Shown here: piece after piece, positions 10,752 through 19,551 of the stretch
Layout: every line of letters starts with the position of its first letter
Numbering within the stretch: position 1 is the first letter of the stretch
Position numbers and translations under genes: made by a program
Notes under the pieces: model-generated
The model's database searches: none
What the model was told of the DNA's origin: nothing
What the model saw: only the letters and a program-made list of their open reading frames with translations
NCBI RefSeq assembly: GCF_011516645.4
Contig: NZ_CP088285.1
Location: 3,676,501-3,740,500, forward strand
From: Bradyrhizobium septentrionale
GTDB taxonomy: Bacteria; Pseudomonadota; Alphaproteobacteria; Rhizobiales; Xanthobacteraceae
Reading direction: 5' to 3'
Length of the DNA stretch: 64,000 nucleotides

Positions 10752-11897
10752 ATGGATTTTGATCTGTCCGAGGAGCAGCGGCTTCTCAAGGAAAGCGTCG
10801 ACGGGCTCCTCAGCGATGCCTACGACTTCGATGCGCGCAAGAAGTACATGAAGGAGAAGGGCGGCTGGAGCAAGGCCCTCTGGGGCAAGCTCGCCGAGCA
10901 GGGGTTGCTCGGTCTGCCGTTTGCGGAGACCGACGGCGGCTTCGGCGCCGGCGCGGTCGAGACCATGATCGTGATGGAGGCGCTCGGCAAGGCGCTGGTG
11001 GTCGAGCCCTATCTCGCTACCGTCGTGGTCGCCGGCGGCTTCCTGCGTCATGGCGGCTCGACCGAGCAGAAGGCCAAGTACATTCCCGGCATCATCGACG
11101 GCAGCAAGACCTTCGGCTTCGCGCAGCTCGAGAAGAACTCGCGTTACGACCTCTTTGACGTCGTGACGACCGCGAAGAAAAAGGGCGACGGCTGGGTGAT
11201 CGACGGCGAGAAGTTCGTCGTGCTCAACGGCGAGAACGCCGACACGCTGATCGTGACCGCCCGCACCAAGGGTGCGCAGCGCGACAAGGCCGGCATCGGC
11301 GTGTTCCTGGTTCCGGCAGACGCCAAGGGCGTTACCAAAAAAGGTTACCCGACCCAGGATGGCCTGCACGCGGCCGACATCACCTTCACCAATGTCGAGG
11401 TCGGTGCGGACGCTGCGATCGGCGATCCCGAGAACGGCCTGCCTCTGATCGAGCGCGTGGCGGACGAGGCTCGTACTGCGCTGTGCGCGGAAGCCGTCGG
11501 TGCGATGGACGAGTCGCTGAAGGAGACCGTCGAGTACATCAAGACCCGCAAGCAGTTCGGCGTTGCGATCGGCTCGTTCCAGAGCCTGCAGCACCGTGCC
11601 GCCGACATGTTCGTGGCGCTGGAGCAGGCCCGCAGCATGTCGATGTTCGCGACCATGGCGTCTGATTTCGATGACGCCAAGGAGCGTTCGTCCGCGGTGG
11701 CGGCCGCCAAGGTGCAGGTCGGCAAGTCCCTGAAGTTCGTCGGCCAGCAGTCGATCCAGCTCCATGGCGGCATCGGCATGACCATGGAGGCCAAGATCGG
11801 CCACTACTTCAAGCGGCTGACCATGATCGAGAACACGCTCGGCGACACCGACTACCACCTCCGTCGCGTCAGCGAGGGCGGCGGACTGCTGGGTTGA
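10752..11897 (+). CDS. pimD: Acyl-CoA dehydrogenase small subunit, PimD-like
   Basis: 381-aa acyl-CoA dehydrogenase homologue, the expected partner of PimC in oxidation of dicarboxyl- or fatty acyl-CoA. It starts MDFDLSEEQRLLKESV, has the middle domain with FGFAQLEKNS, and the C-terminal QSIQLHGGIGMTMEAKIGHY segment where classical members carry FAD-contacting residues. It is shorter and more divergent than PimC, as usual for the second subunit of such pairs. Same operon, after a repeat-filled gap of 180 nt. Confidence 0.88.
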   Translation: MDFDLSEEQRLLKESVDGLLSDAYDFDARKKYMKEKGGWSKALWGKLAEQGLLGLPFAETDGGFGAGAVETMIVMEALGKALVVEPYLATVVVAGGFLRHGGSTEQKAKYIPGIIDGSKTFGFAQLEKNSRYDLFDVVTTAKKKGDGWVIDGEKFVVLNGENADTLIVTARTKGAQRDKAGIGVFLVPADAKGVTKKGYPTQDGLHAADITFTNVEVGADAAIGDPENGLPLIERVADEARTALCAEAVGAMDESLKETVEYIKTRKQFGVAIGSFQSLQHRAADMFVALEQARSMSMFATMASDFDDAKERSSAVAAAKVQVGKSLKFVGQQSIQLHGGIGMTMEAKIGHYFKRLTMIENTLGDTDYHLRRVSEGGGLLG

Positions 11898-11900
11898 GCT

Positions 11901-11973
11901 GTCGTTGCCGGGCTTGACCCGGCAACCCATCGCTCTTGAGAAGATGGATGCGCGGGTCATGCCCGCGCATGAC
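11901..11973. repeat. Short palindromic repeat between pimD and SDR
   Basis: Two small hairpins, TTGCCGGGCTTGACCCGGCAA and GCGCGGGTCATGCCCGCGC, flanked by GTCG and GATGAC-like ends. It resembles the other intergenic elements of the operon in layout but not in sequence. Confidence 0.55.
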
Positions 11974-12005
11974 GAGTTCTGGTAGAAGTCAGGGAGACAA
12001 CAACA

Positions 12006-12779
12006 ATGAAAAACACCCCGTTCGATCTCACCGGCCAGGTCGCGGTCGTCACCGGTTCGAGCCGCGGCATCGGCCGCTCCTCGGCGGAGCTGCTGGCAAA
12101 GCTCGGCGCCAAGGTCGTGATCTCCTCGCGCAAGGCGGATGCCTGCCAGGAAGTCGCCGACGGCATCAAGAAGGCGGGCGGCGATGCGCTCGTCATCCCC
12201 TGCAACATCGCGCGCCGCGCGGAGGTCGAAGGATTGATCTCGGGCACGCTGAAGCACTACGGCAAGATCGACATCCTGGTCTGCAACGCCGCGGTGAATC
12301 CCTATTACGGTCCGCTGCTCGACATCACCGACGAGGCCTTCGACAAGATCATGGGCTCCAACGTCAAGAGCAATATCTGGCTTTCCGCGCTGGCGATCCC
12401 GCAGATGGCCGAGCGCGGCAAGGGCTCGGTCGTGATCATCTCCTCGATCGGCGGCCTGCGCGGCTCGACCGTGATCGGCGCCTACGGCATCTCCAAGGCG
12501 GCCGACTTTGCGCTGTGCCGCAGCCTCGCCGGCGAATGGGGCCCGAAAGGCGTGCGCGTCAATTGCGTGGCGCCGGGCCTGGTGAAGACCGATTTCGCCC
12601 GCGCGCTGTGGGAGGACCCGGACAATCTGAAGCGCCGCACCGCGTCGACGCCACTCCGCCGTATCGGCGAGCCCGACGAGATCGCCGGCGCAGTGGCCTA
12701 TCTGGCCTCCGATGCGTCGACCTTCATGACCGGCCAGACCATCGTGGTCGACGGCGGCGTGACGACGGCGGCGACGTAA
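12006..12779 (+). CDS. SDR-family NAD(P)-dependent oxidoreductase
   Basis: 257-aa classical short-chain dehydrogenase/reductase. The cofactor motif TGSSRGIGRS is at residues 16-25 and NAAVN follows. The catalytic serine is in IISSIGG, and the YxxxK active site is in AYGISKAA. The C-terminus carries the family's GQTIVVDGG. It closes the pim-like operon. A role on a 3-hydroxyacyl or unsaturated intermediate of dicarboxylate oxidation is likely but not provable here. Similar enzymes reduce 3-oxoacyl groups or act as DHRS4-type carbonyl reductases. Start ATG follows GGGAGACAACAAC. Confidence 0.9.
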   Translation: MKNTPFDLTGQVAVVTGSSRGIGRSSAELLAKLGAKVVISSRKADACQEVADGIKKAGGDALVIPCNIARRAEVEGLISGTLKHYGKIDILVCNAAVNPYYGPLLDITDEAFDKIMGSNVKSNIWLSALAIPQMAERGKGSVVIISSIGGLRGSTVIGAYGISKAADFALCRSLAGEWGPKGVRVNCVAPGLVKTDFARALWEDPDNLKRRTASTPLRRIGEPDEIAGAVAYLASDASTFMTGQTIVVDGGVTTAAT

Positions 12780-12901
12780 GGTTCACTTGCTTCGCCTCTC
12801 CCGCTTGCGGGGGAGGCCGACACGCGAAGCGTGGCGGGTGGGGGCTCTCTCCGCGATATGATTCGTGGAGAGACCCCCACCCCAACCCTCCCCCGCAAGC
12901 G

Positions 12902-14085
12902 CAGGGGAATCGCATATGGATTTTTCTTGTGTTGAGGCTGAATAGGGATTCTTGAGGGAGGCAGTTTTTCGAAGGAGAAACGGCCATCTGCCTGGAAACC
13001 TGTTTTGGATCGGTTCCCGACCCCCGAGCCGGAAACGCGACGCATCGGTTGGGCGACCTGATCGTGATGATGGTCGCCGCGAGCCTGTGCGGGGCCGCGA
13101 CAGCAACCGAATTTGCGTTGTTCGCGGAGACCCGTAGGGCTGTGCTGTCTCGCCTGATCGATTACGACGTGGCCCCCAGCCACGATACTTTCTCGCGGCT
13201 TTTGCGGCTGCTGGATCCGCGGGCGTTCGAGCAGGCTTTTGCGTCGTTTGCCGCGGGTTTTGCCCGGGCGCTCGGCGAATCCAGCGGCACGACTGTGGCC
13301 ACGCCAGACGAGGTGGTCGCGCTCGACGGCAAGGCCTTGCGGCGCGCCTATGAACAAGGCCAGCAGGCCTATCCGCCGCTGACGGTCTCGGCCTTCGCCA
13401 CGCAAACCCGGCTTTGCCTTGCGGCCGCGTCGCCGACGGCGGCCGAGAACGAGATTGAGGCCGCCCTGAAGGTGATCGCGCTGATTGATCTGACTGACAA
13501 GATCGTCACGGCCGACGCGCTGCATTGCCATCGCCGGATGGCCGAGGCGGTCGTCGAACAGAATGCGGACTATGTGCTGGCGCTGAAAGGCAACCGTGGT
13601 CACTGGCACAAGGAAGCCGAGAGCCTGCTGGCACGAGCGCCCTCGCCACCGGTTGTCGAGCAGACGGAACGCGGTCATGGCCGCGACGAATGGCGGAAAG
13701 CTGAGGTGGTGCCGGTCGAGACCGCGCTGATGCCCGGCCATGCCGCCATCATCCGGATCACTTCCCGGCGTGATCGGTCCGAGCCGCTGACGCGCTTGTT
13801 CATGACCTCGCGCGTGTTCTCGCCGCAGCAGGCCCTCGACATCACGCGAGCCCATTGGCAGGTCGAGAACGGCCTGCACTGGATGCTTGATGTTCATCTC
13901 GCCGAGGATATGAACCGAGCTCGCAAGGACCACGCACCTGCCAACATCGCCATCCTCAAGCGAATCGCAAAAAATATCCTGCAGATGACCGACCCGCCGA
14001 AGGTCCCTATCAGCCACCGCATCAAAAAATGCGCATGGAACGACGACTACCTCCTCAAAGCCCTGGCCCATATGCGATAGCCCTG
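12902..14085 (+). mobile_element. ISAs1-family insertion sequence, complete
   Basis: 1184 bp. The ends form 18-bp inverted repeats with two mismatches: CAGGGGAATCGCATATGG on the left and the complement of CAGGGCTATCGCATATGG on the right. CAGGG ends are typical of ISAs1. A perfect 10-bp target duplication CCCGCAAGCG is seen at 12892-12901 and 14086-14095. It carries one transposase gene. The clean duplication indicates a fairly recent insertion. Confidence 0.92.
12986..14080 (+). CDS. ISAs1-family transposase (start codon apparently ATC)
   Basis: DDE transposase. Conserved protein homology (VPDPRAGNATHRLGDL) begins upstream of the first usable in-frame start, TTG at 13049. An AAGGAG site at 12972-12977 is correctly spaced (8 nt) from an ATC at 12986, which would be ATG in a functional copy. 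The reading frame is open from a TGA just before 12956. Catalytic residues are the first Asp in VALDGKALR, the second in TADALHCHRRM, and the Glu in HWQVENGLHWMLDV. The stop overlaps the right inverted repeat. From ATC it would be 364 aa, the normal family size; from TTG 343 aa, lacking the N-terminus. Confidence 0.85.
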   Translation: MCLETCFGSVPDPRAGNATHRLGDLIVMMVAASLCGAATATEFALFAETRRAVLSRLIDYDVAPSHDTFSRLLRLLDPRAFEQAFASFAAGFARALGESSGTTVATPDEVVALDGKALRRAYEQGQQAYPPLTVSAFATQTRLCLAAASPTAAENEIEAALKVIALIDLTDKIVTADALHCHRRMAEAVVEQNADYVLALKGNRGHWHKEAESLLARAPSPPVVEQTERGHGRDEWRKAEVVPVETALMPGHAAIIRITSRRDRSEPLTRLFMTSRVFSPQQALDITRAHWQVENGLHWMLDVHLAEDMNRARKDHAPANIAILKRIAKNILQMTDPPKVPISHRIKKCAWNDDYLLKALAHMR

Positions 14086-14135
14086 CCCGCAAGCGGGAGA
14101 GGGGGCGCAGTCTCGTTGGGGCTTCTATCCCGGCC

Positions 14136-15329
14136 TCAGACCTGCTCCAGCGCCCGCACAAAATCCTCGATCAAATCGTCGGGATGCTCCAGCCCGGCCG
14201 AGAAGCGAATAAAACCTTCGCTGATGCCGAGCTCGGCGCGGGCCTCCGGCGCCAGGCGCTGATGCGTCGTGGTCGCGGGATGCGTCACCAGGCTCTTGGC
14301 GTCGCCGAGATTGTTGGAGATGCGCGAGATCGTCAGCGCGTTGAGGCAGCGGAAGGCGCCGGCCTTGCCGTCCTTCACCTCGAAGCCGACCAGCGTCGAG
14401 CCGGCGCCCATCTGCTTCTTCACCGTCTCGGCCTGCGGATGATCGGCGCGGCCGGGATAGACCAGCCGGGTGATCTTCGGATGCTGCGCCAGCGCTTCGG
14501 CGATCTTCGCCGCGTTTTCGGTCTGGGCGCGGACCCGGACGGCGAGCGTCTCGAGACCCTTCAGCAGCACCCAGGCGTTGAACGGCGACAGCGACGGACC
14601 GGTCTGGCGCATGAAATTATGGATGTGCTCGGCGATGAAGGATTCCGACGACAGGATGATGCCGCCGAGGCAGCGGCCCTGACCATCGATATGCTTGGTC
14701 GCGGAATAGACCACGACGTCGGCGCCAAGCGACAGCGGGCTCTGCCAGATCGGCGTCGCGAACACATTGTCGACGATCAGCCGCGCGCCGCCGCTATGCG
14801 CGATTTTGGCGATCGCCGCGATATCGAGCACGTCGAGCGTCGGATTGGTCGGGCTCTCCAGGAAGAAGGTCTTGGTGTTCGGCCGCAATGCGCGCTGCCA
14901 CTGGTCGAGATCGAGGCCGTCGACCAGCGTCGTCTCGATGCCGTAGCGCGGCAGCAGGTCCTGCACGACGTAGAGGCAGGAGCCGAACAGCGCCTTCGAC
15001 GCCACCACATGATCGCCGGCCTTCAGCGGCGCGAGGATCGCGGTGGTCACCGCGGCCATGCCGGTCGCGGTCGAGCGCGCGGCTTCCGCGCCCTCGAGCT
15101 CGATCATGCGGCGCTCGAACATCGCAATGGTCGGATTGGAATAGCGCGAATAGATGAACCCGGGGTCCTGGCCCTTGAAACGCGCCTCGCATTGCTCGGC
15201 GCTGTCGTAGACGTAGCCCTGGGTGAGAAACAGCCCTTCCGACGTCTCCCCGAATTGCGAGCGCAGCGTGCCGCCATGGACGAGGCGGGTTTCGGGACGG
15301 AAGCGGGCGGTAGCGTTGGATTCAGACAT
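14136..15329 (-). CDS. metZ: O-succinylhomoserine sulfhydrylase MetZ
   Basis: 397-aa PLP enzyme of the Cys/Met metabolism family. It makes homocysteine from O-succinyl (or O-acetyl) homoserine and sulfide in methionine synthesis. Visible features are GYVYDSAEQCEARF near the N-terminus, IYSRYSNPT, and the PLP lysine in YSATKHIDGQGRCLGG. The C-terminus has FIRFSAGLEHPDDLIEDF. The ATG at 15329 follows GGAGGT. A SAM-II riboswitch and terminator lie directly upstream, which confirms a methionine role. Distinguishing MetZ from MetY or MetB by sequence alone is not absolute, but length and context favour MetZ. Confidence 0.93.
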   Translation of the reverse strand: MSESNATARFRPETRLVHGGTLRSQFGETSEGLFLTQGYVYDSAEQCEARFKGQDPGFIYSRYSNPTIAMFERRMIELEGAEAARSTATGMAAVTTAILAPLKAGDHVVASKALFGSCLYVVQDLLPRYGIETTLVDGLDLDQWQRALRPNTKTFFLESPTNPTLDVLDIAAIAKIAHSGGARLIVDNVFATPIWQSPLSLGADVVVYSATKHIDGQGRCLGGIILSSESFIAEHIHNFMRQTGPSLSPFNAWVLLKGLETLAVRVRAQTENAAKIAEALAQHPKITRLVYPGRADHPQAETVKKQMGAGSTLVGFEVKDGKAGAFRCLNALTISRISNNLGDAKSLVTHPATTTHQRLAPEARAELGISEGFIRFSAGLEHPDDLIEDFVRALEQV

Positions 15330-15367
15330 GTGACCTCCGAGGTGGCCAATTCAAAGAAAATGGCCAC

Positions 15368-15403
15368 AAAAAAAACCGGCCTGGAGAAACCTCCACAAGC
15401 CGG
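15368..15403 (-). terminator. Rho-independent attenuator of metZ leader
   Basis: On the minus strand a two-part stem (CCGGC/GCCGG and TGGAG/CTCCA with a GTTT loop) is followed by eight U residues. It lies between the SAM-II aptamer and the metZ start. It is the expected expression platform: SAM binding would favour termination. Confidence 0.85.
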
Positions 15404-15420
15404 GATCACACTGTCCCCGG

Positions 15421-15476
15421 CCTGTTTAGCGACTTATTTAACGTGGCTGCAAGCCGGCCGGCTCAAATCACCACGG
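15421..15476 (-). ncRNA. SAM-II riboswitch aptamer
   Basis: The minus strand reads CGTGGTGATTTGAGCC, then TTGCAGCCACG, then TTAAATAAGTCGCTAAACAGG. This follows the SAM-II (metA motif) consensus: P1 is CGTGG/CCACG, the GATTTGA segment provides the pseudoknot partner, and the GCTAAA-AGG tail is diagnostic. The class is known upstream of metA, metX and metZ in alphaproteobacteria. It binds S-adenosylmethionine and here would shut off metZ. Confidence 0.93.
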
Positions 15477-15606
15477 GATAAGTGCAGCTGATATTCCCTC
15501 GCGCCCTTTCCGTCAAGACGGTCATCGGATAACCCGTAAAAGCCCATATATTGGGGCTTGATGGCCGCTCAGAGGTTGATTTTGGGCCATCCCGAGGGAC
15601 CGTGCC

Positions 15607-16713
15607 GTGTCGTTCACGCTGGAAGAAGAATCCAACGGAATTCTGCCCGACCGCATGATCGCGGAGATGGCGGAGGCCGGCCTCATTCTGCCCGCCTACG
15701 ACTTTGTCGAGAGCCAGATCCAGCCGGCGAGCCTCGATCTCCGGCTCGGCGACATCGCCTACCGCGTCCGCGCCAGCTTCCTGCCGGGGCCCGGTGCCAC
15801 CGTCGCCGAGCGGATCGACCAGCTGAAGCTGCACGAGATCGATCTCTCCGACGGCGCGGTGCTGGAGACCAATTGCGTCTACATCGTCCCGCTGCTGGAG
15901 AGCCTGGCGCTGCCGCCGGAGATCGTGGCGGCCGCAAACCCGAAGAGCTCGACTGGACGGCTCGACGTCTTCACCCGCGTGATCGCCGACGGCACCCGCC
16001 GCTTCGACATGATCGGTGCCGGCTATCATGGCCCGCTCTATGCCGAGATCAGCCCGAAGACGTTTCCCGTGCTGCTGCGCGAGGGCTCGCGTCTCAGCCA
16101 GGTGCGTTTCCGGATCGGCGAGGCGACCCTGACGGCCGACGAACTCGACGCGCTGCACGCCGCTGAACGGCTGGTCGACGCCGACAATGCCGATCTCACC
16201 CATGGCGTTGCGCTCTCGGTCGATCTCTCCGGCGCGAGCTCGGGCGGCTTTGTCGGCTATCGCGCCAAGCGCCACACCGGCGTCGTCGATGTCGATCGCC
16301 GCGGCGGCTATTCGGTCGACGAGTTCTGGGAGCCGATCAAGGCGCGGTCCGACGGCAGCCTCATCCTCGACCCTGGTGAGTTCTACATCCTGGCTTCGAA
16401 AGAGGCCGTGCAGGTGCCGCCGGACTACGCCGCGGAGATGGTGCCGTTCGATCCGCTGGTCGGCGAATTCCGCGTCCACTATGCCGGCTTCTTCGATCCC
16501 GGCTTCGGCTATGCCGGTGCCGGCGGCAAGGGCGCGCGCGCCGTGCTGGAAGTGCGCTCGCGCGAGGTGCCGTTCATTCTCGAGCATGGCCAGATCGTCG
16601 GCCGTCTCGTCTATGAACGCATGCTCGAGCGTCCCGATGCGCTCTACGGCCAGCGCATCGGCTCGAACTACCAGGCGCAGGGCCTGAAGCTCTCCAAGCA
16701 TTTTCGCGTGTAG
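15607..16713 (+). CDS. dcd: 2'-deoxycytidine 5'-triphosphate deaminase, long tandem form
   Basis: 368-aa dCTP deaminase-type protein. It deaminates dCTP to dUTP in the route to dTTP. It is about twice the length of E. coli Dcd (193 aa), with two trimeric-dUTPase-like domains. The first has the classic QPASLDLRLG (residues about 38-47) and NPKSSTGRLDVF segments. The second half repeats the fold with ILDPGEFYILASKE and a C-terminal IGSNYQAQGLKLSKHF. The long form is usual in Rhizobiales. Start is GTG at 15607, divergent from metZ. Confidence 0.9.
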   Translation: MSFTLEEESNGILPDRMIAEMAEAGLILPAYDFVESQIQPASLDLRLGDIAYRVRASFLPGPGATVAERIDQLKLHEIDLSDGAVLETNCVYIVPLLESLALPPEIVAAANPKSSTGRLDVFTRVIADGTRRFDMIGAGYHGPLYAEISPKTFPVLLREGSRLSQVRFRIGEATLTADELDALHAAERLVDADNADLTHGVALSVDLSGASSGGFVGYRAKRHTGVVDVDRRGGYSVDEFWEPIKARSDGSLILDPGEFYILASKEAVQVPPDYAAEMVPFDPLVGEFRVHYAGFFDPGFGYAGAGGKGARAVLEVRSREVPFILEHGQIVGRLVYERMLERPDALYGQRIGSNYQAQGLKLSKHFRV

Positions 16714-16728
16714 CGGAATTCCTCCGCT

Positions 16729-16829
16729 GTCATTCCCCGCGAAAGCGGGGAATCCAGTACGCCGCGGCCTTTCGATCGACAACGACCGTCTCTGGAATAC
16801 TGGATCGCCCGATCGAGTCGGGCGATGAC
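16729..16829. repeat. Palindromic intergenic repeat (family C, copy 2)
   Basis: Starts GTCATTCCCCGCG with hairpin CCCCGCGAAAGCGGGG and contains CAGTACGCCGCGG as in copy 1 (10587-10704). It ends in a GCCCGATCGAGTCGGGC hairpin and GATGAC. It fills most of the gap between dcd and the next gene. Confidence 0.7.
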
Positions 16830-16903
16830 ACCGCGCTTAGGTTTGGTTGCGTCGTCATGCTGACGATGACACACTCCACCAAAACAAGAGATCGGGAGTG
16901 AAC

Positions 16904-17959
16904 ATGAGCGCCGCGACAGATTCAGCGCAGCAAGAAGCGCAGTGGCGGAGATGGCGCAGCGTCGCCGATCTCTATCATGCCTTCTTCACCGGCCTGATCC
17001 TCACCGTGGTTACGCGGCGCGACACGGCCGCCGCCGCCGAATTCGTCTTCCGCGTGTTTCGCCGCCAGCAGCAGGAGCGCTTCCTGCCCGGCTTGAAGAA
17101 GCTCGGCCTCGATGGTCTGCCGCCTGCGGTCGCGGCCGCGCAATATCACTATCTCTCGAACTGGATCGGCGGCGTGCATGTCGAATACATGTACGAAAGC
17201 GATCGCAAGGCCTGGATCCGCTATCCGCCGCCGCGCTGGATCTGGAAGGGCACCGCGATCTGCGGCGTGCCCGGCGAGGTCTCGCGCGCGATGCTGCGCG
17301 GCTGGCACGCCAACAATGGTGTCGCGCTCGGCGATCTCCGGCTCGGCTTCGTCTGCACCAAGCAGAGCGTCGACGGCCAGGACGGGCTCGAGGGCTACTA
17401 TTGCGAATACGATCATCCGCTCGAGCTCGACCAGCGCCTCGTGTTTGCGCGACATCTCGAGGCGCCGTTGTTTGATCCGAAGACCGCGCCGGCGCTGCCG
17501 GTCGACAGTTGGCCAAAACCGCGGCTGGAAAAGGCCTACCGCAACTACGCGATGGAATATGTGAAGACGGCCGCGCCGGTCATCGTGCAGGTGTTCGGCC
17601 CCGAGGACGCGAGCTATCTGCTGCACCTCACCGGCAAGCTGATTGGCATGCAGTATTATGACGAGGTTGCGCAGGCGCTCGGCGCCACCCGCGGCGGCGC
17701 CAGCGAGTTCGTCAGCTTCCTGCGTATTCTGTTCGAGTCGCAGGACGATGTCGCCGAGATCAGCGAGTCCGAGGGCCAGTTCGAGATCCGCCAGCAGGGC
17801 TGGAAGCTGATGGCCGACGTGGCCGATGATCACCCGGCCTGCGCCAGCGTCCTGACAGGTCTGTTCGAGGGGCTAGCTGCCGGCTGCGGGCGGCATATTC
17901 CGGTGCATCTGAAGCCGAATGGCGCCGCCGGCGCGCCATTGGTCTGGTCGATCGGCTAG
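16904..17959 (+). CDS. Protein of unknown function
   Basis: 351 aa from the ATG at 16904, which follows a GGGAG site; an in-frame upstream start at 16847 lies in the repeat and is unlikely. No signal peptide and no clear membrane segments. Conspicuous features are aromatic-rich stretches (HYHYLSNWIGG-like, VEYMYESDRKAWIRYPPPRWIW), a cysteine in FVCTKQS and YYCEYDHP, and an acidic C-terminal third. I do not recognise a family with certainty; a soluble enzyme is plausible. It is tandem with dcd and the MATE gene but separated by repeats, so co-function is not implied. Confidence 0.8.
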   Translation: MSAATDSAQQEAQWRRWRSVADLYHAFFTGLILTVVTRRDTAAAAEFVFRVFRRQQQERFLPGLKKLGLDGLPPAVAAAQYHYLSNWIGGVHVEYMYESDRKAWIRYPPPRWIWKGTAICGVPGEVSRAMLRGWHANNGVALGDLRLGFVCTKQSVDGQDGLEGYYCEYDHPLELDQRLVFARHLEAPLFDPKTAPALPVDSWPKPRLEKAYRNYAMEYVKTAAPVIVQVFGPEDASYLLHLTGKLIGMQYYDEVAQALGATRGGASEFVSFLRILFESQDDVAEISESEGQFEIRQQGWKLMADVADDHPACASVLTGLFEGLAAGCGRHIPVHLKPNGAAGAPLVWSIG

Positions 17960-18078
17960 CGGCAAGGTTCGCCTGCAATCGCGCAGGCCCCCCTTGCGTC
18001 CCGCGCACGTGGAATCCGCTGTTGCCATGGTAGGGAAACACCATGGCGCGGCTCCCCAGATCGCGCGCGGGAGTGGAA

Positions 18079-19521
18079 ATGTCCGATCTCGGCCTCGCCG
18101 AAATACCTGTCGACGAACAAGAGCGGCCGCTGCCGCCGCCGGTGACGAGACCGGCGCGCAACGCGCTGCTCGATGGGCCGATCCTGAAGACGTTGCTGTG
18201 GCTCGCCTGGCCGAACGTGATCGCGCTTTCCGCCGGCACCTGCGTCGTGATCGCGGAAACCTCCTATATCGGCCGGCTCGGCGTCGAGTCGCTTGCGGCG
18301 ATGGCGCTGCTGTTTCCCTGCGTGATCCTGACCATGACGATGTCCGGCGGCGCGATGGGCGGCGGCGTCGCATCCGCGATCGCACGCGCGCTCGGCGCCG
18401 GCGAGATCGAGCGCGCCTCGACGCTGGCCATGCATGCGCTGCTGATCGGCCTGACCTTTGGCCTCACTTTCATGCTTGGCATGCTGATCTTCGGTCCGCG
18501 CCTGCTCGAACTGCTCGGCGGCCGCGGCAATGTGCTGGCGCAGGCGATCGCCTATTCGCAGATTTTCTTCGGCGGCGCGATCCTGCCCTGGCTGATGAAC
18601 ACGATGGCCGGCATCCTGCGCGGCACCGGCAACATGAAACTGCCGTCGACCATGATCCTGTCGTCGGCGGTGTGGCAGATCATTCTCGGCGGCACGCTCG
18701 GGCTCGGCCTCGGGCCGGTGCCGCAATTCGGCATGCGCGGCGTTGCCGCGGGTTCGCTGATCGCCTATTCGATCAGCATCAGCGTGATGGGCTGGTATCT
18801 GTTCTCGGGCCGCGCCCGCGTGAGGCCGAAGCTCAAGGGACTGCGCGTGCAATGGGCGATGTTCATCGACATCCTCAGGGTGGGCGCCGTCTCCTGCTTC
18901 TCGCCGCTGCAGTCGGTTCTGACGATCTCGATCTTCACCCACATGCTGGCGCAATTCGGCACCGCGGTGCTCGCCGGCTACGGCATCGGCGCGCGGCTCG
19001 AATTCATGCTGACCTCGGTCGCGTTCGCGGTCGGTATCGCCTCGGTGCCGATGATCGGCATGGCCGTGGGCGCCGAGCGCGTCGCGCGCGCGCGGCGCAT
19101 CGCCTGGACCGCGGGCACGCTGTCGTTCCTGTCGGTCGGCGCGGTCGGCAGCTTCATCGCCGTCTTCCCCGATCTCTGGGTCAATCTCTTCACCAGCGAT
19201 CCGCATGTGCGGGCGACCAGCCACCAATATCTCTCCACCGCCGCGCCGATGTACGCCTTCATCGGCCTCGCGATGTCGATGTATTTCTCCTCGCAGGGTG
19301 CCGCGAAGGTGCTCGGTCCGGTGCTGGCGCAGACGGCGCGGCTGATCTTCATCGGCACTGGCGGCTGGTGGCTGTCGACGCATGAGGCGAGTGCGCAAAA
19401 CTTCTTCGCACTCGCCGCCGCCTCGATGGGCGTGCTCGGCGTGCTCTCCTGCCTCAGCGTGATCCTGACGCGCTGGGGCAAGTCAGCGCCGGTCGTCGAG
19501 GCGCAGCCGGCGCTGTCGTAA
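18079..19521 (+). CDS. MATE-family efflux transporter
   Basis: 480-aa inner-membrane multidrug/toxin extrusion protein with about twelve hydrophobic helices in two homologous halves. Each half shows the family pattern: WPNVIALSAGTCVVIAETSYIGRLG in the first and GYGIGARLEFMLTSVAFAVGIASVPMIG in the second. It would use a proton or sodium gradient to export cationic organic compounds. I chose the ATG at 18079 behind CGGGAGTGG rather than the ATG 36 nt upstream. Unlike the second MATE gene in this window (48222-49377), this one is intact. Confidence 0.93.
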   Translation: MSDLGLAEIPVDEQERPLPPPVTRPARNALLDGPILKTLLWLAWPNVIALSAGTCVVIAETSYIGRLGVESLAAMALLFPCVILTMTMSGGAMGGGVASAIARALGAGEIERASTLAMHALLIGLTFGLTFMLGMLIFGPRLLELLGGRGNVLAQAIAYSQIFFGGAILPWLMNTMAGILRGTGNMKLPSTMILSSAVWQIILGGTLGLGLGPVPQFGMRGVAAGSLIAYSISISVMGWYLFSGRARVRPKLKGLRVQWAMFIDILRVGAVSCFSPLQSVLTISIFTHMLAQFGTAVLAGYGIGARLEFMLTSVAFAVGIASVPMIGMAVGAERVARARRIAWTAGTLSFLSVGAVGSFIAVFPDLWVNLFTSDPHVRATSHQYLSTAAPMYAFIGLAMSMYFSSQGAAKVLGPVLAQTARLIFIGTGGWWLSTHEASAQNFFALAAASMGVLGVLSCLSVILTRWGKSAPVVEAQPALS

Positions 19522-19551
19522 GCGCTCTGCTCCATTGTCTCCGACTCTCAC

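Larger units (their letters stand above)
12791..14105. repeat. Palindromic repeat (family A, copy 1) split by ISAs1 element
   Basis: The repeat runs 12791-12901 and resumes at 14086-14105. The outer hairpin arms CCTCTCCCGCTTGCGGGGG and CCCTCCCCCGCAAGCGGGAG are complementary, and the inner arms are GGGTGGGGG and CCCCCACCCC. The insertion sequence sits in the right outer arm. Removing it and one copy of the 10-bp duplication restores an arm like that of the uninterrupted copy at 52046-52190. Confidence 0.85.

Noticed and set aside
12698..14161. 487-codon minus-strand frame across the ISAs1 element
   Set aside because: It is the complement of the transposase and flanking repeats, and has no independent homology pattern.
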